This document shows, piece after piece, positions 16,998-26,247 of a DNA stretch of 64,000 bases (position 1 is its first letter; every line of letters begins with the position of its first letter). The position numbers were made by a program, and so were the translations under genes. The DNA is taken from assembly GCA_910578865.1 (NCBI GenBank), contig CAJTRM010000003.1, positions 62,001 through 126,000 of the forward strand, given 5' to 3'. The notes below the pieces were generated by a model. It made no database searches. It worked only from the letters and a program-made list of their open reading frames with translations, and had not been told where the DNA came from. This DNA is from an uncultured Dorea sp. (GTDB lineage Bacteria > Bacillota_A > Clostridia > Lachnospirales > Lachnospiraceae).

Positions 16998-17953
16998 TGG
17001 GAATCATTGTTGGAAATCCCGGGATACAGACGACGGTGCAGGATGAGGGCCGCTTTGGCTATCAACAGTTTGGGGTGTCTCCGGCGGGGCCGATGGATAC
17101 ACAGTCCTTTTATCTGGCCAATATTCTGGCGGGGAACCAGAAGAGTGAAGGGGCGCTGGAGATGACCTTCTCCGGGCCGGAGCTTACCTTTGAAGAAGAT
17201 AATGTTATCGCAGTTACCGGAGCGGATATGTCTCCCACTGTAAACGGAGAGCCAATCCCGATCTATCAGGCGGTACTGGTCCATGCAGGAGACGTTCTTG
17301 CCTTTGGGTTTGCGTCCAATGGATGCCGGAGCTATCTGGCATTTGCTGGAGGCCTGGATGTACCTCTTGTTATGGGGAGTAAATCTACTCTGATGAGAAA
17401 CAACCTTGGGGGCGTCAATGGAAGAAAGCTGGAGAAGGGAGACCGCATTGGTTTTTGCGCGCCTGAGACAGAACTTCCTAATATGATACTCCGAAAGCTT
17501 CAGCCGGAGGTGTTTCCCAAAAAAGAGCTGACACTGCGGGTGGTTGCCAGGCCGCAGGATACAGAATTTACGGAAGAGGAACTCAAACATTTCTTCTGGT
17601 ACGGGGCGGAGATTACAAATGAATTTGACCGTATGGGATGCAGGCTGCAGAGGGAAGTGCCGGTGAAACATAAAGGTGACGGAAATATCATTACTGACGG
17701 AATCGCATTTGGCTCTATACAGGTTCCGCCAAACGGACAGCCTATCATTATGCTGGCAGACAGGCAGAGTACCGGAGGATACACCAAGATCGGGACGGTG
17801 ATTTCCGTAGATCTGCCCAAACTGGCTCAAAGTGTTCCCGGATACAGAGTCCGGTTTGTCAGGGTCGGGGTTGAGGTGGCGCAGAACCTGTATATCCAAA
17901 GGCTTGAAAAGTTGGAAAGACTTGAGAGGGCTTTGGGGAATGAGATTGCTTAG
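16997..17953 (+). CDS. pxpC: 5-oxoprolinase subunit PxpC (KipA-like, biotin-dependent carboxyltransferase family)
   Basis: 318 residues. The PxpC/KipA signature is clear: PGIQTTVQDEGRFGYQ near the N-terminus, VSPAGPMD at ~30, and PPNGQPIIMLADRQSTGGY in the C-terminal third. It is the partner of PxpB in the ATP-dependent opening of 5-oxoproline. It starts on the last base of pxpB. A 70-base gap to the next gene holds no terminator, so the operon continues. Confidence 0.9.
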   Translation: MGIIVGNPGIQTTVQDEGRFGYQQFGVSPAGPMDTQSFYLANILAGNQKSEGALEMTFSGPELTFEEDNVIAVTGADMSPTVNGEPIPIYQAVLVHAGDVLAFGFASNGCRSYLAFAGGLDVPLVMGSKSTLMRNNLGGVNGRKLEKGDRIGFCAPETELPNMILRKLQPEVFPKKELTLRVVARPQDTEFTEEELKHFFWYGAEITNEFDRMGCRLQREVPVKHKGDGNIITDGIAFGSIQVPPNGQPIIMLADRQSTGGYTKIGTVISVDLPKLAQSVPGYRVRFVRVGVEVAQNLYIQRLEKLERLERALGNEIA

Positions 17954-18038
17954 CCAATTACACTGAAAGTGTGCTGAAACAGGGAACTGTTTGAAGTGAT
18001 AAATATTAATAAATACACAGAATATGGAGGTAAGTATT

Positions 18039-18998
18039 ATGAAAATCGTTGTATTAGACGGCTACACACTGAACCCGGGAGATATCAGCTGGGAAGGGCT
18101 TGAAGCTCTTGGGGAGGTAACGGTTTATGACCGTACGAAGGAAGAAGATGTGATAGCGCGCATCGGAGACGCAGATGTGGTATATACCAACAAAACGCCG
18201 GTTACAAGAGAAACACTGGAGGCATGTGATAATGTCAAATTTATCGGAGTCCTTGCAACAGGATACAATATCGTTGATATAGATGCCGCAAAGGAAAAAG
18301 GAATTCCGGTGTCCAATATCCCTACATACGGAACTGCCGCAGTTTCCCAGTTTGCCATTGCGCTGCTGCTGGAATTGTGTCATCACATCGGGGCACATTC
18401 TGACGCGGTGAAAGCAGGAGAGTGGACCAACAATCCGGATTGGTGTTTCTGGAAGTATCCTCTGGTGGAACTGGCAGGAAAAACGATGGGTATTATAGGA
18501 TTTGGCAGGATTGGGCAGGATACGGCTAAGATTGCACAGGCACTTGGTATGAAAGTCCTTGCCTATGACGCATACCAGAATCCGGAACTGGAAAGCGAGA
18601 CCTGCCACTATGCTGACCTTGACACATTACTGGGGCAGTCAGATGTAATTTCATTGCACTGCCCATTGTTCCCCTCGACAGAAGGCATTATTAACAAGGC
18701 CAATATCGCGAAGATGAAGGACGGGGTTATGATTATCAATGATTCCAGAGGTCCGCTGATTGTAGAGAAAGATCTGAGAGAAGCGCTGGACAGTGGAAAG
18801 GTTGCCGGGGCGGCGCTGGATGTAGTATCTACTGAGCCGATCCAGGCAGACAATCCGCTGATCGGGGCTAAGAATGTAATTCTTACTCCGCATATTGCGT
18901 GGGCGCCAAAAGAATCCAGACAGAGATTAATGGACATTGCAGTGGCAAACCTGAAAGCATACGTAGACGGCGCGCCGCAGAATGTCGTTAATAAATAA
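18039..18998 (+). CDS. D-2-hydroxyacid dehydrogenase (glycerate dehydrogenase/hydroxypyruvate reductase type)
   Basis: 319 residues from the ATG at 18039, which has GGAGG 9 bases upstream; an ATG at 18024 lies within that ribosome site. The NAD-binding GFGRIGQ motif is at ~150. Catalytic Arg (NDSRGP), Glu (STEPIQ) and His (PHIAWAP) of D-isomer-specific 2-hydroxyacid dehydrogenases are present. The N-terminus (VVLDGYTLNPGD) matches the glycerate dehydrogenase branch, so hydroxypyruvate to D-glycerate is likely, linking it to the glycerate kinase at 12340. It is embedded between pxpC and pxpA. Confidence 0.88.
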   Translation: MKIVVLDGYTLNPGDISWEGLEALGEVTVYDRTKEEDVIARIGDADVVYTNKTPVTRETLEACDNVKFIGVLATGYNIVDIDAAKEKGIPVSNIPTYGTAAVSQFAIALLLELCHHIGAHSDAVKAGEWTNNPDWCFWKYPLVELAGKTMGIIGFGRIGQDTAKIAQALGMKVLAYDAYQNPELESETCHYADLDTLLGQSDVISLHCPLFPSTEGIINKANIAKMKDGVMIINDSRGPLIVEKDLREALDSGKVAGAALDVVSTEPIQADNPLIGAKNVILTPHIAWAPKESRQRLMDIAVANLKAYVDGAPQNVVNK

Positions 18999-19019
18999 AG
19001 AACAAGAGAGGAGAAAACA

Positions 19020-19775
19020 ATGTACAGTGTTGATCTGAACAGTGATATGGGCGAAAGCTTCGGCGCTTATAAGCTTGGCGGAGACGAAGAGATCATCAAA
19101 TACGTTACGACGGCGAATGTAGCCTGCGGCTGGCATGCGGGCGACCCGATGGTTATGGACAGAGTCGTAAAAATGGCAAAAGAGCGCGGCGTCGTAGTGG
19201 GAGCCCATCCGGGTTATCCGGATCTGATGGGGTTCGGAAGAAGGAAGATGGTATTATCCTTCCAGGAAGTAAAAAACTATGTGAGATATCAGATTGGTGC
19301 GCTGGCAGCATTTACCCAGAGCTGCGGCATGAAACTGAACCATGTGGCGCCTCACGGGGCAATGGGCAATCAATGCCAGCATGACGAGGAGATTTCAACA
19401 GCAATTGTTGAGGCGGTCGCGGAATTTGACAAGAATCTGATCATTTATTATTGTGCAGGGGCGGTTCTTGGGGATATCGCAGAGAGCAAAGGGCTTCGTA
19501 CAGCATCCGAAATATTTGCAGACCGAGCATATATGGACGATTTGTCACTTGTACCGAGGAAGATGGAAGGATCTATGATTACGGACGAGGATGTGGCTAT
19601 CGCGCGCTGTGTGCGTATGATCAAGGAAGGGAAAGTGACATCGATTAACGGAAAAGAGCTGAATATTAAAGGGGATACCCTTTGTGTTCACGGAGACGGT
19701 CCGAAAGCTCTGGCGTTTGTACAGAAGATCCGCAGTACATTTGCAGAAGAGGGCATAGAGATCAAACATTTGTAG
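19020..19775 (+). CDS. pxpA: 5-oxoprolinase subunit PxpA (LamB/YcsF family)
   Basis: 251 residues, typical length; GAGAGGAG before ATG. The family N-terminus (DLNSDMGESFG), the ANVACGWHAGDP segment and the GAHPGYPD and HVAPHGA motifs are all present. It is the third subunit of ATP-dependent 5-oxoprolinase and is cotranscribed with pxpBC and the dehydrogenase. Its separation from pxpBC by an inserted dehydrogenase gene is unusual compared with compact pxp operons. Confidence 0.92.
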   Translation: MYSVDLNSDMGESFGAYKLGGDEEIIKYVTTANVACGWHAGDPMVMDRVVKMAKERGVVVGAHPGYPDLMGFGRRKMVLSFQEVKNYVRYQIGALAAFTQSCGMKLNHVAPHGAMGNQCQHDEEISTAIVEAVAEFDKNLIIYYCAGAVLGDIAESKGLRTASEIFADRAYMDDLSLVPRKMEGSMITDEDVAIARCVRMIKEGKVTSINGKELNIKGDTLCVHGDGPKALAFVQKIRSTFAEEGIEIKHL

Positions 19776-19804
19776 GGGTTGAAAAAGGATAAAGGAGAGG
19801 AAAG

Positions 19805-21160
19805 ATGAGTAACGAAACGATGAAAAAACAACCGATGTCTGTTGTAAAGAAAATGATGATTGCCCTGATCGGAGGGCTGGTTGTGGGGCTCGGTTTTCTG
19901 TTCCTGAGGGAGCAGTTAACATCCTCCGGAAATGAGGCGGCCTGGATTACAATCAACAAATTGCTGTTCCAGGATATTACGGTAGAGGATGGAGTTGGGG
20001 CGATCGGTATCTTCTATATTGTAGGCCAGATTTTTATGAGAGGCCTGCAGCTTGCGATCGTACCGTTAGTGTTAGTATCTTTGAGTCTTGCAATGTGCAG
20101 CATCTCTAATTCCACGAAGCTTGGGCGTATCGCGGGGCGTACATTGGGCGGATTCTTCGGATTTTATGTGTGCGGTGCGTTTTTGGGCTGTGTCGTTGCA
20201 TATGCTGTTAAAGCTATGGGATTTTTCAATGTCACACTTCCGAGTGAAGGTGTTGCAGAGGCGTCTACGATTGATGCCTTCAATCCGCTGGCCGTTATTA
20301 TTAATGCGGTTCCATCCAATATTACAGATGCGTTCAGCACCAACAACAGTATTCTTGCGGTTGTAGTGGTAGCTATTATTATCGGACTTTGTCTGAACAA
20401 GCTGGGGGAAAAGGGTGAGCCGCTGAAAAAAGTTCTGGAAAGCGGCAATGAAGTTATTCAGATGTATCTGACATTTTTAATCAATAAAGTTGGACCGTTT
20501 GGTATTTTCTGTCTGATTTCCCGGACATTCGCCATCTATGGAGTAGAGTATCTGGCGCCGGCGGCGGCCTATGTCGTATCTGCAATGCTGACGTTATTCT
20601 TATTAGTAGTGACCCTTTACCCGTTAGGCATCTGGATTACAACAAGACAGAATCCGGTGAAGTTTATTAAGAAGATCATCAAAGTCGGTGTATTTGGATT
20701 CTCCACCAATTCTTCCGCGGCATGCCTTCCGTTAAATATAAGGACATGTATTGATGAGCTTGGATGCAGTGAGGAGGTTACGAGTTTTGTACTTCCGACC
20801 GGTATGACGATCAATATGAACGGTACGACAGTTATGCATATGTTTGCGGTTACGTTTATTGCAACTTCTGCCGGTATTGAGGTAACTCCGGCCAACATGA
20901 TCGTAATGGCTTTTCTGTCAATCTGTGCAGCGGCCGGAACTCCTGCGATTCCGATTGCGGGAACAACGATGATCTTCACCGTACTGTCCGGTATGGGCTG
21001 GACGACAGAGGCCTGTCTCCTTGGCTATGCGCTTGTAGTGGCAATTAACCGTCCGGTTGAGATGGCCCTGCTTCCATTGAATGTTATTGGTGACGCGGCA
21101 GTCAATGTCATTGTCAATGCAAAAGAGGACGAGCTTAACAAAGAGGTTTACAATAGTTAA
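19805..21160 (+). CDS. Dicarboxylate/amino acid:cation symporter (DAACS/GltP type)
   Basis: 451 residues with about eight hydrophobic membrane segments and two re-entrant regions. The serine-rich TNSSAACLP loop and the TGMTINMNGT motif of glutamate/aspartate-type symporters are intact. It sits in the cytoplasmic membrane and imports an anionic amino acid or dicarboxylate with Na+ or H+. Position 30 bases after pxpA suggests 5-oxoproline, glutamate or a related compound as substrate (inference). Confidence 0.9.
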   Translation: MSNETMKKQPMSVVKKMMIALIGGLVVGLGFLFLREQLTSSGNEAAWITINKLLFQDITVEDGVGAIGIFYIVGQIFMRGLQLAIVPLVLVSLSLAMCSISNSTKLGRIAGRTLGGFFGFYVCGAFLGCVVAYAVKAMGFFNVTLPSEGVAEASTIDAFNPLAVIINAVPSNITDAFSTNNSILAVVVVAIIIGLCLNKLGEKGEPLKKVLESGNEVIQMYLTFLINKVGPFGIFCLISRTFAIYGVEYLAPAAAYVVSAMLTLFLLVVTLYPLGIWITTRQNPVKFIKKIIKVGVFGFSTNSSAACLPLNIRTCIDELGCSEEVTSFVLPTGMTINMNGTTVMHMFAVTFIATSAGIEVTPANMIVMAFLSICAAAGTPAIPIAGTTMIFTVLSGMGWTTEACLLGYALVVAINRPVEMALLPLNVIGDAAVNVIVNAKEDELNKEVYNS

Positions 21161-22066
21161 ATGATAGATCTGCAATTAAATTTATTCCTGCTGATTATCA
21201 TTGGCATTATTCTGAAACGACGGAGTATTATCACAGATGCAGGGCAGAAATGTTTGTCTGATCTGACAGTAAACATCATTCTGCCCTGCAATATCATCGC
21301 ATCATTTCTGAAGAAAATCGAGATTTCAGAAGAGCTTCTGAAGAACTGTGTCTATGCCTTTGTTATTGCACTGGCAATTCAGGGTTTCAGTATATTGGCA
21401 GGAAAATACTTCTTTTACCGCGTGGAAGAAGGAAAACGGCAGATACTCACTTACGGACTGATTGTCTCTAATTCCAGTTTTATCGGGATACCGGTGGTTC
21501 AGGCACTCTATGGAGCGGCAGGGGTGTTGTATACCTCCATTTTCCAGATTCCGGTGCGGATTACAATGTGGTCCTCCGGACTTGCACTTTTTACAGATGT
21601 GGACAGAAAGGATGCCTGCAGGAAATTACTGAGGCATCCTTGTATCCTTGCAGTCATAATCGGTATATTTTGTATGTTCTGTCCGGTAAAGCTTCCGGTT
21701 TTCCTGGATCGTACCATTACAGGGATCAGTAAATGTATGGTACCGGTATCTATGCTGGCGATCGGCAGCATGCTGTCAGAGTCAAAATGGAAACAGTTCT
21801 TTGATCCGCAGGTGTTATATTATTGCCTGATCCGTCTGGCAGTATATCCGCTTCTGACCCTTTGCATCCTGCGTTTGCTTGGGATGGATGCGCTGCTGAC
21901 AAATGTCACAGTGCTTCTTACTGCCATGCCCATGGCAAACACGACGGCAATTCTCGCAGATAAGTATAATTATAATGCCATGTTTGCATCACAGGTAATC
22001 CTGGGTTCTACTTTTTTGTCCATGCTGACCTTGCCGGCGTTGTCGTGGCTGTTGACCATGCAGTAG
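21161..22066 (+). CDS. AEC (auxin efflux carrier) family transporter
   Basis: 301 residues, about ten hydrophobic segments in two five-helix halves, typical of AEC permeases (malate or amino acid carriers in bacteria). The ATG follows the symporter stop directly with no gap, so it depends on coupling. The conserved SNSSFIGIP segment near ~105 and AMPMANTTAILA near ~260 fit the family. A second transporter at the end of the operon may export or import a related acid. The gene ends convergently with the DUF885 gene, 12 bases apart. Confidence 0.88.
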   Translation: MIDLQLNLFLLIIIGIILKRRSIITDAGQKCLSDLTVNIILPCNIIASFLKKIEISEELLKNCVYAFVIALAIQGFSILAGKYFFYRVEEGKRQILTYGLIVSNSSFIGIPVVQALYGAAGVLYTSIFQIPVRITMWSSGLALFTDVDRKDACRKLLRHPCILAVIIGIFCMFCPVKLPVFLDRTITGISKCMVPVSMLAIGSMLSESKWKQFFDPQVLYYCLIRLAVYPLLTLCILRLLGMDALLTNVTVLLTAMPMANTTAILADKYNYNAMFASQVILGSTFLSMLTLPALSWLLTMQ

Positions 22067-22078
22067 TGGTGAACTATA

Positions 22079-23824
22079 CTAAAAAATATATTCCCGGACC
22101 AACTCAAAGGGGGCCGGCCCCACATCCAGTACAGCTTGATGGAATCGTTCCTGTGAAAAATCCTTTCCCCATTTTTCTATGGCTTCTTTTTTCAATTCCA
22201 GAAATTCTACATACCCAATGTAATATTTCAGATAGTTTGCAGGGTCTGACAGAATCAGGTCATAGATTTCTTCAATGGCTTCCGTGTCCGTGATTCCGTA
22301 GCTGCGGAAGAAGGACACGGTATCTAAAAGGGTCCATCCGTCATAGTGGATGCCCATGTCGGCCAGCGCGTAGAGGCCCAGCAGCACAGAATTGTTCCGC
22401 TGCATTAATGTGGCCTGTTCTTTTTCGATGGGGGCGAAGTAATAACTGAGCATCTCGCTGTATGTAGCCCAGCCTTCAGTGTAGCCGCCGAAGTTCAGGA
22501 GGCTTCGGATAGGATCCGGCTGAGCGGCGTTAAAATAGACGGTCTGGTACAGATGCCCGGGATATCCTTCATGAGCCAGAGTTGTGAACAGAGACAGGTC
22601 ATCAGGCATATGGCCCGGATTCAGGTAAATGACATTTTCTTTCGCATTATCGATGGCAGGGATCATATAAAAAGCAGGGCTTAAGTATTCCTCCATGGAT
22701 TTTTGTACGAATTTTATCTGGGTGTTTACCTCCGGAGGTTCGGGAAAAGAACCGTCAAGCTTCTCCTGCAGGGAGGCAAGGATAGAGGAAGGGTTGGTGT
22801 CTGCAAGGCCGGCTCCCTGTGACTTAAACTGGTCGGAGGAAGGAGATGACGGGTCTGCGGAAATAGAAGAAAGAATCTTCTGCATGGCAGTCAGATCCTC
22901 TGTCATCTGCTTTTTGGTGAGTTTCTGCAGTTCAGGGATGCTGCGGCCGGAGCCGGTCTCAGCTGCCACCACAAGCTCGTAATAGTTGTCTCCGTCAGGG
23001 AGATTGCACAGGCCGCCGCTGTTTTTGCCGGTTGCACGAAGCTCATGAAGTACATTTTTCATCTCCTCATAGGCGGGGTATATGTATTGCTCTATGCAAT
23101 CGGCATTTTTCTGCATATAAGATTTTGCTTCACTGTCCGGAAGCTTCAATTGATTTATACGTTCTTCAAAGGAGGAATACAGATAATTGTTTTCTTTCAT
23201 ATTTAGAAATGCGCTGCATTCCTGGATAATGTCATCTGCCCGGGATTCAGACATAAAAAGCCCTTGCCTGGATTTTTCGGATTCAAATGCAAGGATTGAC
23301 TTAAAATATTCGGGTACTTGTGTAAGGAGATTCAGGTAGGTATCAATGTCCTCCTTCCCATAAAACTGGTATTCGGACAGAAGGACCGGCAGCTGGGCCT
23401 GGGTTCCGGTGAGGGGGGACAGAGGTTCGTCGTACAGGGCATATTTGGACTGCCGGAGGGAAGAGGACAGGTAGCTTTCCAGAACGTCGTAGGTCAGCTG
23501 ATTTTCTTTACACAGCTTTCCACGGTCATGGGACTTAAGGAGCGCCAGTGCGTTTTCGGCATAGGCGCACATAGAAGCAGAATCTGTACTGCAGTACCCC
23601 AGGGTAACCGGAGGATTCTGAATGCCGTATGCGGCAGGATCCTTTAGTGTATAGTGAAGAGAGATGGTGTTTGCACAGACCTCCTGGCAGAAGAGGCTGT
23701 TGGTGTAGGCCTCGAATTTTTTGTCTGCCGTGCGGCCCGGATTCAGAAAGGTATACAGTCCGGCCGCCAGAAATAGAAGCGCCGCAGAAAAGGCGGCGAT
23801 AATTACAGATCGTTTTTTTGACAT
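22079..23824 (-). CDS. DUF885-family membrane-anchored metallopeptidase-like protein
   Basis: 581 residues. An N-terminal basic stretch and hydrophobic helix (residues ~8-27) anchor it at the outer face of the membrane; there is no lipobox. The DUF885 body has the zinc motif HEGYPGH (HExxPGH type) and a downstream Glu in the YTEGWATYSE segment, likely the third ligand. Family members are presumed peptidases; substrates are unknown. A Ser/Pro-rich insertion near residues 320-340 (PSSPSS) interrupts the helical domain. It is a single gene convergent to the transporter operon. Confidence 0.82.
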   Translation of the reverse strand: MSKKRSVIIAAFSAALLFLAAGLYTFLNPGRTADKKFEAYTNSLFCQEVCANTISLHYTLKDPAAYGIQNPPVTLGYCSTDSASMCAYAENALALLKSHDRGKLCKENQLTYDVLESYLSSSLRQSKYALYDEPLSPLTGTQAQLPVLLSEYQFYGKEDIDTYLNLLTQVPEYFKSILAFESEKSRQGLFMSESRADDIIQECSAFLNMKENNYLYSSFEERINQLKLPDSEAKSYMQKNADCIEQYIYPAYEEMKNVLHELRATGKNSGGLCNLPDGDNYYELVVAAETGSGRSIPELQKLTKKQMTEDLTAMQKILSSISADPSSPSSDQFKSQGAGLADTNPSSILASLQEKLDGSFPEPPEVNTQIKFVQKSMEEYLSPAFYMIPAIDNAKENVIYLNPGHMPDDLSLFTTLAHEGYPGHLYQTVYFNAAQPDPIRSLLNFGGYTEGWATYSEMLSYYFAPIEKEQATLMQRNNSVLLGLYALADMGIHYDGWTLLDTVSFFRSYGITDTEAIEEIYDLILSDPANYLKYYIGYVEFLELKKEAIEKWGKDFSQERFHQAVLDVGPAPFELVREYIF

Positions 23825-23934
23825 AGTGATCCTCAGGAGTTTTTTAATATGTATATGCGTGGGGGAGGGGCATCATGCACAACTGCGTGAGGGATTGAGG
23901 ACATAATTGATCGAAGACATACTGGAAAAATCAA

Positions 23935-23963
23935 TTGTAATTTGGATGAAAAAATGTTATAAT
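23935..23963 (+). promoter_or_regulatory. Strong sigma-A promoter upstream of the small ORF/HD unit
   Basis: TTGTAA (23935-23940) and TATAAT (23958-23963) with a 17-base spacer. The predicted start near 23970 leaves an AT-rich leader of nearly 200 bases before the first gene at 24167, containing a terminator-like hairpin. Confidence 0.7.
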
Positions 23964-24054
23964 ACATAACACTATTTAATGCATGAACGTCATATAATTT
24001 AAGTATAATCTAAAGAATAATCAAGGTTGATGCTTGAGAGGTATGGATTGTTTA

Positions 24055-24098
24055 AACGCTTTTTTCATAAATGAGAGAAGCGTTGATTTTCTTTTTTT
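24055..24098 (+). terminator. Intrinsic-terminator-like hairpin inside the leader
   Basis: AACGCTTTTTTC (24055-24066) pairs with GAGAGAAGCGTT (24073-24084) through Watson-Crick and G-U pairs, followed by a T-rich tract to 24098. Lying between a promoter and the first gene, it would end a ~130-base transcript or act as an attenuator. Confidence 0.55.
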
Positions 24099-24166
24099 AT
24101 ATATGAAAGCTGCGTATTCATACAGTTATCATTTTAATATATGACAAAACAAAAGGAGTGGTAAGG

Positions 24167-24526
24167 ATGTGTTTTTACATTGGTATTGAAGATTTGGCAG
24201 CTAACGCAATGATTGAGATGTTAAAAAAAGGGAAACGGAGATTTCTTACCTATAGCGAGATTGAAATGTATGGAGCTGAGGTGGTTCAGATATTAGAGGA
24301 GAATGGAGAAAAGGCAATCCTTATATTATCCAGAGAAAATACGAATGCTCTTTTTAGAAATTATTTTGAGTTTTTTGAAGAAGGAGAGGAAGACGGAAAA
24401 AGGGGCATCAGGTTAAAATCTGGTAAAGAAGTAGAGGATTTGATTCAGCAATTCAGAGGATATTTAGCTTTGGATGTATTGCTGGCATTTATGGATCAAC
24501 GCTCGGTACAAGTATTGGGAGCATAG
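24167..24526 (+). CDS. Small protein of unknown function in operon with an HD hydrolase
   Basis: 119 residues from the ATG at 24167, with AAAAGGAG 8 bases upstream. I recognise no family. It begins MCFYIGIEDLAANAM, is rich in Glu (an EEGEED stretch in the middle) and ends in a more hydrophobic helix (ALDVLLAFM). No membrane segment, signal peptide or metal motif is visible. It ends 9 bases before the HD-domain gene, so the two are cotranscribed and probably functionally paired. The base composition is AT-rich, unlike the housekeeping block that follows. Confidence 0.65.
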   Translation: MCFYIGIEDLAANAMIEMLKKGKRRFLTYSEIEMYGAEVVQILEENGEKAILILSRENTNALFRNYFEFFEEGEEDGKRGIRLKSGKEVEDLIQQFRGYLALDVLLAFMDQRSVQVLGA

Positions 24527-24535
24527 AAATAAAAT

Positions 24536-26164
24536 ATGAAAGAATATAAAAGGGTGAAAGACCCAATATATGGATATATCAGGATTCCTGTTAAATATAT
24601 GGAAAATATTGTTGATACGGCTGTGTTTCAGCGTTTGCGCCGTGTGATACAGACCAGTTATTCTCCGCTTTATTCTTCTGCAGTTCATAATCGTTTTGTA
24701 CATTCTATGGGAGTTTTCTATCTAGGAGAATTAGCTGTTAGTCAACTGATAAAAGAAGTGAAAGAAAAGATAGATTTGCCTATAGATTTAGATATTATTG
24801 GAGAATTATTTAAGCTTGCATGCCTTCTTCATGACGTAGGGCATGCTCCGTTTTCTCATACTGGTGAGAATTTTTATCTTGGTGAAAGACATGACTATTC
24901 ACAATTGCACACGAAATTGATAAAGACTATTGGTAAAGAAACTTTTTCGGCTGACATTCCGGAAGATTCAAGTTCGGCTGCTGCATCACATGAGATTATG
25001 AGTGCAATAATTGGAATATCAGAATTTGAAATGTTTTTTGATGGAGCAGACCAAAAAGAGTTTTTTGCGCGTTGTATTACAGGTTATAAATATTCACAGC
25101 AGTCAATAGAAAATAATATAAAAAATTGTTTTATATCAATACTTAATTCTAAAGTAATAGACGTTGATAAACTGGATTACCTTATCCGGGACGCATACAA
25201 TACAGGTTTTGATACTGTAAATATTGACTTTGAGCGTCTTTTGTCTTCACTTACTATATCGAAGGACGGTGGAACGTATAAGATAGCATATTACAAAAAT
25301 GCTATAAGTGTTATTGAGAATGTTGTCTACGCACATGATGCTGAAAGAAAATGGATCCAGTCACATCCCGTCGTCTTATATGAGTCATATATACTTCAGC
25401 ATATTATTGGTTATCTTAGTGAAAAGATGGATGATGGTGATAAAAAGTTATTTTCAATAGAATCATTAAGTAAAAAAGGACAATCTTTTCAAAATGGAAT
25501 ACATATTTCTTTGCTGTGTGATGATGATATCATTTATTTAATGAAAAATGCTTTTCATAGTGACTTATGTGAAGAATTTTTTGAACGTAAAAAAAGAAGG
25601 CATCCCGTATGGAAATCTGAGGCAGAATATAAAGCGTTTGTTCTGGATTTAGCTTCGGGCGGGAGCTTGCTGGAAAAATTTGAACAGGCTATGAGTGTCA
25701 CGGCGAAATATCTAACCAAGAGTACAGATTCTTGGGTAATTGATGATGCACTGATTAATAAACTTGAAGATGAAAAAGAAGCTTTGCTTACCACTGATAT
25801 GGATCCGGAAACCAAAGATGTACAGTTAAAAGATAAAGATCTGATTTTAAAAGTCATGCATTCTTTGAAAAAATATGCAGATGAAAAAAATATCAGCTGC
25901 AGCTTTGTTATATTGATGGCATCACAGTTTAACAGCGGTTTTGGTAAACCTGACTTTTCGGCAACCAATATTTCATTTCAGACGAAAGAAGGCGAAAAGA
26001 TTGCATCAGTAGGAAAGATAGTATCTGCGATAAAAGCTAAAGAAAAGGATAGGGATAATTTTTTTTATCTTTTTTATAAGCGTAAAGATAATCCCGATGT
26101 TAATAGTAATGATATAGATAATCAAGAGATATGTAAGCGCCTTTTTAAGGATGTCGTATTTTGA
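24536..26164 (+). CDS. HD-domain phosphohydrolase (dNTPase/SAMHD1-like)
   Basis: 542 residues. The N-terminal half is an HD domain of the dGTPase/SAMHD1 sort: DPIYGYI start, HNRFVHSMGV (His56), LLHDVGHAPFSH (His99-Asp100) and VDKLDYLIRDA (Asp211) supply the metal ligands. The C-terminal ~250 residues are AT-rich-coded, helical and not recognised. Relatives hydrolyse dNTPs or other nucleotides, and some dGTPase-type proteins protect bacteria by depleting dNTPs during phage infection. A defence role here is inference from the family, the small partner gene, the dedicated promoter and atypical composition. Confidence 0.82.
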   Translation: MKEYKRVKDPIYGYIRIPVKYMENIVDTAVFQRLRRVIQTSYSPLYSSAVHNRFVHSMGVFYLGELAVSQLIKEVKEKIDLPIDLDIIGELFKLACLLHDVGHAPFSHTGENFYLGERHDYSQLHTKLIKTIGKETFSADIPEDSSSAAASHEIMSAIIGISEFEMFFDGADQKEFFARCITGYKYSQQSIENNIKNCFISILNSKVIDVDKLDYLIRDAYNTGFDTVNIDFERLLSSLTISKDGGTYKIAYYKNAISVIENVVYAHDAERKWIQSHPVVLYESYILQHIIGYLSEKMDDGDKKLFSIESLSKKGQSFQNGIHISLLCDDDIIYLMKNAFHSDLCEEFFERKKRRHPVWKSEAEYKAFVLDLASGGSLLEKFEQAMSVTAKYLTKSTDSWVIDDALINKLEDEKEALLTTDMDPETKDVQLKDKDLILKVMHSLKKYADEKNISCSFVILMASQFNSGFGKPDFSATNISFQTKEGEKIASVGKIVSAIKAKEKDRDNFFYLFYKRKDNPDVNSNDIDNQEICKRLFKDVVF

Positions 26165-26181
26165 ACTCAATGGAAATATAC

Positions 26182-26211
26182 TTGACACAGCCGATAAGAA
26201 TATGCTACAGT
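26182..26211 (+). promoter_or_regulatory. Predicted promoter of the metG T-box transcript
   Basis: TTGACA (26182-26187) is followed after 18 bases by TACAGT (26206-26211). Transcription would start near 26218, shortly before T-box stem I. Confidence 0.55.
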
Positions 26212-26247
26212 TTTTCCATTGAAGCAATCAAGGAAATAAAATACAAA

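Noticed and set aside
16955..17899. Long open frame (314 codons) antisense to pxpC
   Set aside because: Fully opposite pxpC, low-complexity composition and no start signals.
24044..24142. 33-codon frame in the leader of the HD unit (MDCLNAFF...)
   Set aside because: It runs through the terminator-like hairpin and has only a weak GAGAGG site close to ATG; no evidence of coding beyond openness.
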